Part shown: one piece after another, positions 15,686-23,341 of the stretch
Numbering within the stretch: the first letter of the stretch is position 1
Layout of the letters: each line of letters begins with the position of its first letter
Assembly: GCF_001552715.1 (NCBI RefSeq)
Contig: NZ_BCRS01000042.1
Location: 1-34,355 of the forward strand
Direction of reading: 5' to 3'
DNA: 34,355 nt
From: Mycolicibacterium vaccae NBRC 14118 = CIP 105934
GTDB taxonomy: Bacteria; Actinomycetota; Actinomycetes; Mycobacteriales; Mycobacteriaceae
Program-made: the position numbers and the translations under genes
Notes under the pieces: model-generated
The model's input: the letters and a program-made list of their open reading frames with translations, nothing else
Told to the model about the DNA's origin: nothing
The model's database searches: none

Positions 15686-16710
15686 ATCGCCGCGGCATGC
15701 TGTGTGCCACCCTCGCCACGGCCGCGGTCGCCACCTGCGGCTGTGCGGTGGACCTGGGCCGGGTGGAGACGACCGGGGACGGGCTGACCCGGCTGGCCAT
15801 CGACTTCAGTCCAACAGCGGTCAACGCGCAACTGACGCTCGGCGCCGAACGCGGCATCTTCGCCCGGCACGGCCTCGCACTCGAGCAGGTACCAGGCGCG
15901 GGTGCCAGCGCGGCCAGCGTCGCGCTGCTGCTCAACGGTCAGATTCAACTAGCGGTCAGCGAAATCACCGCCATACCAACGGCAGTCGCCGCTGGCTTTC
16001 CGGTCGAAGTCGTCACCTCGCTTGCCACCGACTACCGTTCCCCGCAGGGGGACGCGTTCTCGGTGGTGGTCGCCGGGGACAGCCCGGTCCAATCATTCGC
16101 CGATCTGCAGGGCCGGACCGTGGCCGTCAACGGTTTGCGTAGTTTCTTCGACCTGACCGTCTTGGAGTCCGTGCGCCGATCCGGCGGTGACCCCGAACTG
16201 GTCTCCGTGGTGGCCGTGCCGTTCGAGGATCAGGTCGCCGCGCTTCGTCAGGGCCGCGTCGACGCGGTCAGCACCCTCGAACCGTTCGCAGGCCAGTTGT
16301 TGCGCAGCGGTTTCCGGTCGATCGGCAACCCCGCGGCCACGGCGCTGGGACCCCGCAGTGTAGCCACGGTGCTGATGGGCGCCAAGGAGTTCATCGACCG
16401 CAACCCGGATGTGATGCACCGCTTCATCCTGGCACTCCAGGAGGCCACTGCGTACGCCAACGCCCATCCGGACGAGGTCCGCCGGACCATCAGCCAAACG
16501 ACCGGGGCACCCCCGGAGGCCGTCGCCGCACTCCCCGTACCGTGGTTCATCACGGGGATCGAGCGCCGAGCCGCCGAGCTGACCACCCGGCTCATGGTCG
16601 AATACGGGCGCATCGAAAGCGCACCTGCGGTCGACGATTTCACCTGGCCGGAGTCGCCGGATGCCACCGACATCGCGACACCACCGCGCGATCTGCAGGT
16701 GACGGGGTGA
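15682..16710 (+). CDS. ABC importer substrate-binding protein, NitT/TauT-like
   Basis: 342 residues. The N-terminus VNRRGMLCATLATAAVATCGCAVD has a twin-arginine-like pair before a hydrophobic stretch and a cysteine cluster (C19, C21) that may be an imperfect lipobox. The body fits periplasmic-binding type II proteins of the SsuA/TauA/NrtA group: RLAIDFSPTAVNAQLTLGAERGIFARHGLALE, then LLLNGQIQLAVSEI, then DLQGRTVAVNGLRSFFDLT and VDAVSTLEPF. Such proteins deliver sulfonates, nitrate or thiamine precursors; this substrate is unknown. The GTG at 15682 overlaps the SDR stop by four bases, and its stop overlaps the permease ATG (TGATG). Confidence 0.88.
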   Translation: MNRRGMLCATLATAAVATCGCAVDLGRVETTGDGLTRLAIDFSPTAVNAQLTLGAERGIFARHGLALEQVPGAGASAASVALLLNGQIQLAVSEITAIPTAVAAGFPVEVVTSLATDYRSPQGDAFSVVVAGDSPVQSFADLQGRTVAVNGLRSFFDLTVLESVRRSGGDPELVSVVAVPFEDQVAALRQGRVDAVSTLEPFAGQLLRSGFRSIGNPAATALGPRSVATVLMGAKEFIDRNPDVMHRFILALQEATAYANAHPDEVRRTISQTTGAPPEAVAALPVPWFITGIERRAAELTTRLMVEYGRIESAPAVDDFTWPESPDATDIATPPRDLQVTG

Positions 16711-17477
16711 TGGGGGTGAAGTTCTCCCTTCTGCCGATCCTCACCACCGCCGGGCTGCTGGCAGCCTGGGAGGCGCTGTCGATCAGTGGAGTCTTTCCGC
16801 CTGAACTGCCGCCTGTCTCGGCAGTCGCGGCTTGGCTTCTCGCCGCCCTGGCCACCACGGAGCTGTGGACCGCGGTGGGGTTCACGCTGATGCACTGGTT
16901 CGTGGCGCTCGCCATCGGATTCGGGGCGGGTGCCGCCATCGGCGTCGTCATGGCATCCATCCCCTCGGCCAACGAACTCCTGCTCGGCACCGTCGAGTTC
17001 TTCCGGCCGATCCCCGTCGTGGTGTATCTGCCGATCATGCTGCTGCTGTTCGGGGCCCGCTCCCAGGTCGTCATCATGCTCGCCGCGGTGGCCGCCACCT
17101 GGCCGATACTGTTGCAGACTCTCTACGGGGTCAACGCCGTCGATTCGGTCACCCGCGACACCGCACGCGTATATGGGCTGACAGCCCGCCAACGACTGAT
17201 GTGGGTGACGGCGCCCAGCGTACTGCCCTACTGGGGGACGGGCCTGCGTATCGCCTCGTCCATCACGCTGCTCGCCGCCATCGCCGTGGAGCTGATCGGA
17301 GCGATCCCCGGGCTGGGAAACACGCTGAACGCCTACGCGGCCAACGGTGTCTACCCGGCAACCTACGGCGTGATCGTACTGACCGGCCTACTGGGCGTAT
17401 CGCTGAACAAAGTGTTCGAAATGCTGGAACACCGCGTGCTCCGGTGGCACCCGTCGCATCGGGTGGTGGCCGTATGA
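16710..17477 (+). CDS. ABC importer permease, first of two
   Basis: 255 residues with the multi-helix membrane pattern of SsuC/TauC-type permeases (LLPILTTAGLLAAWEAL, FVALAIGFGAGAAIGVVMA, PVVVYLPIMLLLFGARSQVVIMLAAVAATWPILLQTL). The cytoplasmic EAA-like loop, which contacts the ATPase, is seen in DTARVYGLTARQRLMWVTAPSVLPYWGTGLRIA. The ATG at 16710 overlaps the preceding stop; a GTG one codon earlier is possible. The frame is open much further upstream but that part lies in the previous gene. Its stop overlaps the next permease ATG by four bases, which suggests the two are made in equal amounts. Confidence 0.9.
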   Translation: MGVKFSLLPILTTAGLLAAWEALSISGVFPPELPPVSAVAAWLLAALATTELWTAVGFTLMHWFVALAIGFGAGAAIGVVMASIPSANELLLGTVEFFRPIPVVVYLPIMLLLFGARSQVVIMLAAVAATWPILLQTLYGVNAVDSVTRDTARVYGLTARQRLMWVTAPSVLPYWGTGLRIASSITLLAAIAVELIGAIPGLGNTLNAYAANGVYPATYGVIVLTGLLGVSLNKVFEMLEHRVLRWHPSHRVVAV

Positions 17478-18247
17478 GGAACGACACCGTGAAAAGGGTC
17501 GGTATACGTCTCCTGCTTCCGCTTGTAATCGTGACGACATGGTGGGTGACGTCGGCGGGCAGCACGTCTCCGTTCTATCCGCCGCTAGCCGAGATACTCG
17601 AATCATTCCGGGACACCTGGATATTCAGCAGGGTGGGCACCGACGTGATTCCCAGTCTGCGGCGTCTGCTCGTCGCCCTGGTGCTGGCAACAGTGATCGG
17701 GGTGGCCGCCGGCATGGCACTCGGGCGTAGCCGCAGGTTGGCACAAGCGTTCAATCCGGCCATCCAGTTTGGCCGCTCCGTGCCCGGCACCGCGCTGGTA
17801 CCGATCAGCGTCCTGCTGTTCGGAATCGGTGATGGCGCAAAGACCGTCGTGATCGGATTCGTCTGCGTCTTTCCCATACTGCTCAACACCATCGACGCGG
17901 TACGCGGTGTCGATCCGCAACTGGAGGACGTGGCAAGGACTTTCCGGCTGAGTCGCGCCCAACGTTTGATACACATCCTGTTGCCCGCTTCGGCACCGCA
18001 GATCATGGCAGGTGTGCGGACGGCATTGGGTATCGGCTTCATCATGATGGTGATCACCGAGCTCTACGCTGCCGCCAACGGCATCGGATTCGTCACCATG
18101 AGCGCCCGTAATGCCTTTGATGTTCCGCAGATGTGGGCGGGGACGGTGCTCCTCGGCCTGCTGGGGGTCACCCTCAGCACACTGTTCGTTCTCGCGGAAA
18201 GACACATCCTGCGATGGCACACCCGAATGACCGAAAAGGACCAATAA
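17474..18247 (+). CDS. ABC importer permease, second of two
   Basis: 257 residues, same family as its upstream neighbour but clearly diverged from it. Membrane segments include GIRLLLPLVIVTTWWV, LVALVLATVIGVAAGMAL, ALVPISVLLFGIG and TVVIGFVCVFPILLNTI. The EAA-type loop is LEDVARTFRLSRAQRLIHILLPASAPQIMAGVRTALGIGF. Two distinct permease genes imply a heterodimeric channel, whereas many SsuABC-like systems use one permease as a homodimer. It overlaps the first permease by four bases (ATGA) and the ATPase by one (TAATG). Confidence 0.9.
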   Translation: MRNDTVKRVGIRLLLPLVIVTTWWVTSAGSTSPFYPPLAEILESFRDTWIFSRVGTDVIPSLRRLLVALVLATVIGVAAGMALGRSRRLAQAFNPAIQFGRSVPGTALVPISVLLFGIGDGAKTVVIGFVCVFPILLNTIDAVRGVDPQLEDVARTFRLSRAQRLIHILLPASAPQIMAGVRTALGIGFIMMVITELYAAANGIGFVTMSARNAFDVPQMWAGTVLLGLLGVTLSTLFVLAERHILRWHTRMTEKDQ

Positions 18248-19032
18248 TGCTGTCTGTCAAGAATATGCAACGAGTTTACGGCACCGGCGTCAGCGCGGTG
18301 GAAGCGGTGCGGGATCTCAGTCTGGAAGTGGACAACGGTGAGTTCGTCTGCATCGTTGGCCCTTCCGGCGCAGGCAAGACTACGCTGTTGAAGTGCCTCA
18401 GCGGTCTGCTGACCCCGACCAAAGGCACCGTCGCCCTCGACGGCGAGGTAGTCACGGAGCCGCCGAAGAAGATGGCCTCGGTGTTCCAGGATTACAGCCG
18501 CTCGCTGATGCCCTGGCTCACTGTGGAACGCAATGTAGGTCTGCCGTTGCGCAACAAGTTTCCCTCGGCGGGCGAGCGCAGGCGGCGCGTGGAACAGGCG
18601 CTGGAGGAGGTGGGGCTGAGCGGTTTCGGGCCGCGATATCCGTGGGAACTCTCCGGCGGCATGCAACAACGCGTGGCGATCGCCCGCGGCCTGGCCTACC
18701 AACCTGAGATCTTGCTACTCGATGAGCCTTTCGCGTCTGTCGACGCACAAACCCGTGCCGACCTGGAAGACCTGATCCAACAGGTCCATCTGACCACCGG
18801 CGTAACGATGCTGCTGGTCACCCATGACATCGACGAAGCGGTATACCTGGCCGACCGCGTCGTGGTCCTGTCGGCGCGACCCAGTGTGGTGCTGGAAACG
18901 GTGCGAGTCGACCTGCCGCGGCCCAGAACCCAGTTGATCACGAAGGGCCTTCCACAGTTCGCCGAGCTGCGGGCACAGGTCATGGGTTTGATCCGCGCCC
19001 GGGACCGCCGTACCGAGCCGACCGGAGGATAG
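18247..19032 (+). CDS. ABC importer ATP-binding protein
   Basis: 261 residues with every ATPase motif intact: Walker A GPSGAGKTT (38-46), Q-loop Gln80 in MASVFQDYSRSLMPWL, signature LSGGMQQ (134-140), Walker B ILLLDEP (154-160) and the switch histidine His192 in LLVTHDIDEAVYLADRV. This is the SsuB/TauB/NrtD-like class that powers NitT/TauT importers. The ATG at 18247 overlaps the permease stop (TAATG) with AAAAGGA ahead of it; the open frame upstream belongs to the permease region. The sugar-dehydrogenase-like gene follows after six bases. Confidence 0.94.
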   Translation: MLSVKNMQRVYGTGVSAVEAVRDLSLEVDNGEFVCIVGPSGAGKTTLLKCLSGLLTPTKGTVALDGEVVTEPPKKMASVFQDYSRSLMPWLTVERNVGLPLRNKFPSAGERRRRVEQALEEVGLSGFGPRYPWELSGGMQQRVAIARGLAYQPEILLLDEPFASVDAQTRADLEDLIQQVHLTTGVTMLLVTHDIDEAVYLADRVVVLSARPSVVLETVRVDLPRPRTQLITKGLPQFAELRAQVMGLIRARDRRTEPTGG

Positions 19033-19038
19033 AAGACA

Positions 19039-20130
19039 GTGAAGGTGACCGTGGCCGCCGTCATCGCCGCGGCGGCGCTGACCACATCATGTACCGCCAA
19101 CCCGGGGCCGCGGCCCGCCGCGGCACCTGCCGCGTCAGTCGCGCCCGGCCACGTCACGGAGTTGGCGACGGGACTTCGCATGCCGTGGGGGCTGACCTTC
19201 CTGCCCGACTCCTCGGCTCTGGTGTCCAGTCGCGACACCGGTGAGATCCACCGCATCTCCCCCGACGGCCGGTCCGTCGATCTCGTCGGGGTGGTGGCCG
19301 ACGTTCCGCAGACTGCGGAAGGCGGTCTGCTCGGCTTGGCCAGCTCACCGGACTTCGGCACAGACCGGACGGTGTTCGCTTATGTGTCCGGCGAGCCGAG
19401 CAATCGTGTGGTCCCGCTTCGGTTCGACGACGAGGTGTCAGCCTTCACCGTGGGAGCACCCATCATCGAGGGGATCGCGACCGACAACCGTCACCATGGT
19501 GGTCGCCTGACGTTCGACCAGGAGGGGAATCTGTGGGTCGGGACCGGTGACGCGTTCAACGGATCGTATGCGCAGGACCCGGCGTCACTGAATGGAAAGG
19601 TGCTGCGAGTTCGTCGCGACGGGTCACCGGCGGATGGCAATCCCTTTAATACAGCGGTGTTCTCGATAGGCCATCGGAACGTACAAGGTATCGCGTTCGG
19701 ACCTGATGGGACCGTTTACGCATCGGAGTTCGGCCACCGCACGTGGGATGAGGTCAACGTCCTGCGCCCCGGCGGCAATTACGGCTGGCCGGTAGCCGAA
19801 GGTGCCGACAGCGCCTTCGGTGAAAAGCCCATGGTGACAGTTCATCCCGACGACGCATCGCCGTCGGGTCTGGCGTACGCCCACGGCTCGTTGTGGATGG
19901 CGGGCCTGCGTGGTCAACGGCTGTGGCAAATACCGGTGGGAGCGGGCGGGGTGGCCGGGGATCCCATCGCGCACTTCAACGGCCGGTGGGGACGGTTGCG
20001 CACCGTGGAACTCGCCCCCGACGGCTCGCTGTGGCTGTTGACGTCGAACTCTGACGAGGCGACGTGGGGGGGTACCGATCCCCGCCCGGGCGACGACCGG
20101 TTGCTGCGGGTCGTACTCGAGGAAGCCTGA
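19039..20130 (+). CDS. Secreted glucose/sorbosone dehydrogenase-like (PQQ-type beta-propeller) lipoprotein
   Basis: 363 residues. VKVTVAAVIAAAALTTSCTAN is a lipoprotein signal with the lipobox cysteine at residue 18, so it should sit on the outer face of the membrane. The rest is the GSDH six-bladed propeller: GLRMPWGLTFLPDSSALVSSRDTGEIH, EGGLLGLASSPDFGTDRTVF, DNRHHGGRLTFDQEGNLWVGTGDA, and IGHRNVQGIAFGPDGTVYASEFG before DEVNVLRPGGNYGWP. Soluble members oxidise aldose sugars with PQQ, but many actinobacterial members have unknown cofactor and substrate. GTG at 19039 follows GGAGG (19023-19027). It is the last gene of the ABC operon and converges on luxR. Confidence 0.88.
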   Translation: MKVTVAAVIAAAALTTSCTANPGPRPAAAPAASVAPGHVTELATGLRMPWGLTFLPDSSALVSSRDTGEIHRISPDGRSVDLVGVVADVPQTAEGGLLGLASSPDFGTDRTVFAYVSGEPSNRVVPLRFDDEVSAFTVGAPIIEGIATDNRHHGGRLTFDQEGNLWVGTGDAFNGSYAQDPASLNGKVLRVRRDGSPADGNPFNTAVFSIGHRNVQGIAFGPDGTVYASEFGHRTWDEVNVLRPGGNYGWPVAEGADSAFGEKPMVTVHPDDASPSGLAYAHGSLWMAGLRGQRLWQIPVGAGGVAGDPIAHFNGRWGRLRTVELAPDGSLWLLTSNSDEATWGGTDPRPGDDRLLRVVLEEA

Positions 20131-20146
20131 CCCGACTCCAGCCGCC

Positions 20147-21166
20147 TCAGACGGCAACCGACGCTGTGCCGCCATGCCCGAGACCACACAGCACCTGCGC
20201 TGAGAGTAGGCCCAGCGACACCGCGGTCGACGTGCACGACGCTCGATTGGAAGCGCCGAGCTTGGCTTGTGCGCTTTCCAGATGATGACCCGCGGTCCGC
20301 GTGCTGATGAACAGTTGCGCGGCAATCTGACCGTTGGTCAGGCCACACACCGCCAAAGTCAGCGCATCCAGCTCACGTGGGGTGATTCCCATCGGCAGGG
20401 GTGCACGCGTGACCAGCAGGACGCCGCCGAGACTGTCGCCGTGGTAGCGCGGTGTCGTCGGGATCCTCCTCGCGTGTAACCAGGACTCACCGTCGTGGTG
20501 GCGCAACACCTCAGGACGGAGCACCGCCGAAGCCGCACAGAACGCCATGGTGAGCTCGCTGACCAAAGCTGGGTCCAAGGCCGCGCCGAACCCGTCACCG
20601 CGGCGCAACAGGTGCGCGCGTCCATGATCGTCAATACCCCAGGCCTGGGCATCGGGGGCAACCAGTTCTGCCACCATCCGGGGGCGCAAAGAGAAATCCA
20701 ACTGTTCGGCGATCTGCGCGCGCAACGCATTGATCTCGCCAACGTCGTCATCGCTGGGATAGCGCGGGTCATCGCAGTTGACGTGAATCGCGCCCACGTA
20801 GGTGCCGTCGGTGGTGACCAGCCGGGCCGAGAGGCCCTCGTCGAACCCTGCAGGCCGGAACACGTTGTTGACCGAATAGCCGCTGCGGTACTGCGGGAAA
20901 TCGCGCCAACGCAGCGCGCCGAGTCCGTGTACCCGCATCGCGTCGAAAAGGGGGTCATTGTCCACGAACCAGGTATTGAAATGGGTCATCACCTGTTCGG
21001 GATAGTCACGGTTGGCCACACCGATGTGCCGGCGCTGTATCGGATCCCACAGACAGATCGCCGATGCCGACGATTCTGCGCGGGCTGCCAACACGTCCAG
21101 CAGCTCGAGGGCGCGGGTCTCTATATCGGTGACACTGCCCAGCACCGCTCCGTAGATCCCGGCCAT
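20147..21166 (-). CDS. LuxR-family transcriptional regulator with GAF-like N-terminus
   Basis: 339 residues. The C-terminal 80 residues are a LuxR/NarL helix-turn-helix: ITPRELDALTLAVCGLTNGQIAAQLFISTRTAGHHLESAQAKLG (about 262-305). The N-terminal two thirds (LWDPIQRRHIGVANRDYPEQVMTHFNTWFVDNDPLFDAM, later VGAIHVNCDDPRYPSDDDVGEINALRAQIA) resemble a GAF-like sensor seen in many mycobacterial LuxR proteins. There is no phosphoacceptor receiver domain. GGAGGA nine bases before the ATG supports this start. It is divergent from the urea-binding protein and urease operon, with tandem ATGTTTCA repeats in the gap, and is the natural candidate regulator. Confidence 0.9.
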   Translation of the reverse strand: MAGIYGAVLGSVTDIETRALELLDVLAARAESSASAICLWDPIQRRHIGVANRDYPEQVMTHFNTWFVDNDPLFDAMRVHGLGALRWRDFPQYRSGYSVNNVFRPAGFDEGLSARLVTTDGTYVGAIHVNCDDPRYPSDDDVGEINALRAQIAEQLDFSLRPRMVAELVAPDAQAWGIDDHGRAHLLRRGDGFGAALDPALVSELTMAFCAASAVLRPEVLRHHDGESWLHARRIPTTPRYHGDSLGGVLLVTRAPLPMGITPRELDALTLAVCGLTNGQIAAQLFISTRTAGHHLESAQAKLGASNRASCTSTAVSLGLLSAQVLCGLGHGGTASVAV

Positions 21167-21215
21167 CGCACGCTTCCTCCGTCACCCCGTCAGGTCCGGC
21201 CATCATCAACAGCCC

Positions 21216-21262
21216 ATGTTTCAGCGATGTTTCAACACGGCTGCGGTGGCGAAAACGGTTTC
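21216..21262. promoter_or_regulatory. Tandem ATGTTTCA repeats and GAAA/TTTC palindrome between luxR and urtA
   Basis: ATGTTTCA occurs at 21216-21223 and 21227-21234, exactly 11 bases (one helical turn) apart. On the other strand this reads GAAAC-n6-GAAAC. A short palindrome GAAAACGGTTTC follows at 21251-21262. Same-face repeats suit a LuxR-type dimer or a GlnR-like nitrogen regulator. No reliable -35/-10 pair could be assigned. Confidence 0.45.
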
Positions 21263-21389
21263 CGAGCCGATACTGAAATAGGAGATTCCTCCCATGGCGC
21301 GCTGTGCACTTCCCTTTTTACGCTGGGCGCCAATCCGACTCGTCACACCGTGCCGTTGCGGCCACCGACACCACAAGGGGCGACTGTCC

Positions 21390-22628
21390 ATGAAACTTCG
21401 TTCTACCGTCGCGTTGATCGCGGCCACCACGATGCTGACGGCCGGATGTGGCAGCCGCGCCGGCGACGAAGGCGCGGCCGCGGCGCGGGAAAGCTGTGTC
21501 GACACCTCCGGGGACACCATCAAGGTCGGCGCCATCAACTCCCTCTCCGGCGGACTGGCCGTCAGCGAGTCGGTGATCCGCGACGCGATCACCCTGGGCG
21601 TCGAGCAGGTCAACGCCTCCGGCGGCGTCCTGGGCAAGCAGCTCCAGCTGATCGGCGAGGACGGCGCGTCGGAGCCGACCATCTTCGCCGAGAAGGCGCA
21701 GAAGCTGGTCCAGTCCGACTGTGTCGCCGTGGTTTTCGGCGGCTACACATCCGCCAGCCGCAAAGCGATGCTGCCCGTCTTCGAGGACAACGACGCGCTG
21801 CTCTATTACGGCCAGCAGTACGAGGGGCTGGAGAGCTCGCCGAACATCTTCTACACGGGCGCGACCACCAACCAGCAGATCATCCCGTCGCTGGACTATC
21901 TCAAAGAGCAAGGGGTGAAGTCGCTGTACCTGGTCGGCAGCGACTACGTGTTCCCGCGCACCTCGAACGCGATCGTCAAGGCCTACGCACAGGCCAACGG
22001 CATCGAGATCAAGGGCGAGGACTACACCCCGCTGGGCAGCACCGACTTCTCCACCATCGTCAACAAGATCCGCAGCGCCGACGCCGACGCGGTGTTCAAC
22101 GTCGTGGTCGGCGACTCCCTCAACGCATTCTTCCGGGAGTACCGCAGTGCGGGACTGACCGCCGAAGCGATGCCGGTGATGTCGATGTGTGTCGGCGAAG
22201 AGGAAGTGCGCAGCATCGGCGCACCGACGCTGGTGAACCAGCTGTCGTCGTGGAACTACTACCAGACGCTGGACTCGCCTGCGAACAAGAAGTTCGTCGA
22301 GGACTTCAAGGCGCGCTTCGGCGCCGACCGGGTCACCTCCGACCCGATGGAATCGGCCTACGCCGCGGTGATGCTGTGGAAAGCGACTGTGGAGAAGGCG
22401 AATTCGTTCGCCGTGCCGGACATCCAGGAAGCAGCCAACGGCGTCACCGTCGACGTGCCGGAGGGCACCATGACCGTGGACGGCGAGAACCACCATGTCA
22501 CCAAGACCGCCCGGATCGGCCGCGTCGCCGAGGACGGCCTCATCTACCAGGTGTGGGAGTCCCCGGCGCCCATCGAGCCCGACCCCTACCTGAAGAACTA
22601 CCCCTGGGCCGCCGGGATCACAGGCTGA
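21390..22628 (+). CDS. urtA: Urea-type ABC substrate-binding lipoprotein (UrtA-like)
   Basis: 412 residues. [22 protein letters not shown] is a lipoprotein signal with the cysteine at residue 20. The body follows UrtA closely: [135 protein letters not shown] and [14 protein letters not shown]. It should capture urea (or a short amide) outside the membrane. The ATG at 21390 has AAGGGG nine bases upstream; an in-frame ATG at 21294 with GGAG would add 32 residues. No permease or ATPase genes are nearby. The urease genes start four bases after its stop. Confidence 0.9.
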   Translation: MKLRSTVALIAATTMLTAGCGSRAGDEGAAAARESCVDTSGDTIKVGAINSLSGGLAVSESVIRDAITLGVEQVNASGGVLGKQLQLIGEDGASEPTIFAEKAQKLVQSDCVAVVFGGYTSASRKAMLPVFEDNDALLYYGQQYEGLESSPNIFYTGATTNQQIIPSLDYLKEQGVKSLYLVGSDYVFPRTSNAIVKAYAQANGIEIKGEDYTPLGSTDFSTIVNKIRSADADAVFNVVVGDSLNAFFREYRSAGLTAEAMPVMSMCVGEEEVRSIGAPTLVNQLSSWNYYQTLDSPANKKFVEDFKARFGADRVTSDPMESAYAAVMLWKATVEKANSFAVPDIQEAANGVTVDVPEGTMTVDGENHHVTKTARIGRVAEDGLIYQVWESPAPIEPDPYLKNYPWAAGITG

Positions 22629-22632
22629 CGCC

Positions 22633-23340
22633 ATGCATCTGACACCCAAGGACGAGGACCGGCTGCTGCTGTTCCTGGCCGCCGAGCTGGCGCGCAAACA
22701 CCGCTCGGCGGGCCTGGCCCTCAGCTACGCCGAGGCGCGGGCGTTGATCGCCGACGAGGTGGTGGAGGCCGCGCGCGCGGGCGCGAGCGTCGCCGAAGCC
22801 GCCGCCCACGGCGCCTCGGTGCTCACCGACGACGACGTGCTGCCGGGTGTGCCGACCCTGCTGGGTTCGGTTCAGGTCGAGGCGTTCTTCGAGGACGGCC
22901 AGAAGCTGGTGACCGTGCACGACGCGATCGGGCCGGGCAGCGGAGCAGCACCGCAGCCCGACGTCATCCCCGGCGAGGTACTGCCGTGCGACGGCGAGCT
23001 GGAACTCAACGCCGGCCGCGCCGGGACGACGGTGGTGGTCGACAACACCGGTGACCGCCCGATTCAGGTCGGTTCACACTTCCACTTCTTCGAGGTGAAC
23101 CGCGCACTTCGTTTCGACCGGGCCTCGGCGTTCGGCATGCGCCTGGACATTGCTTCCGGCACCGCGGTGCGCTTCGAACCCGGTGAACAACAGGAGGTCT
23201 CGTTGACCAGCTACGGTGGTGAGCGCACCGTGATCGGCCAGAACGACGTCACCAACGCCGACACCACCGGAACCGCCGGCCCCGAGTTGATGGCCCGCAT
23301 GCACGAACTCGGGTTCCTCGACGCCCCGAGGAGCAGCTGA
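22633..23340 (+). CDS. ureAB: Urease gamma-beta fusion subunit
   Basis: 235 residues fusing two normally separate subunits, as in Helicobacter UreA and some actinobacteria. Residues 1-100 are the gamma subunit ([60 protein letters not shown]). A short Gly/Ala/Pro linker leads to the beta subunit from about 110 ([65 protein letters not shown]). Both assemble with UreC into the urease holoenzyme that hydrolyses urea to ammonia and carbamate in the cytoplasm. ureC starts one base after the stop codon, so translation is coupled. Confidence 0.96.
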   Translation: MHLTPKDEDRLLLFLAAELARKHRSAGLALSYAEARALIADEVVEAARAGASVAEAAAHGASVLTDDDVLPGVPTLLGSVQVEAFFEDGQKLVTVHDAIGPGSGAAPQPDVIPGEVLPCDGELELNAGRAGTTVVVDNTGDRPIQVGSHFHFFEVNRALRFDRASAFGMRLDIASGTAVRFEPGEQQEVSLTSYGGERTVIGQNDVTNADTTGTAGPELMARMHELGFLDAPRSS

Positions 23341-23341
23341 C

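Noticed and set aside
21216..21234. Calling a definite GlnR box between luxR and urtA
   Set aside because: GAAAC half-sites are present at the right period, but the GTnAC partner sites are not; kept only as a hypothesis.
20495..22642. A 715-codon plus-strand open frame across luxR and urtA
   Set aside because: It is antisense to luxR and out of frame with urtA, and the translation is low-complexity Arg/Gly. Both true genes have family motifs.
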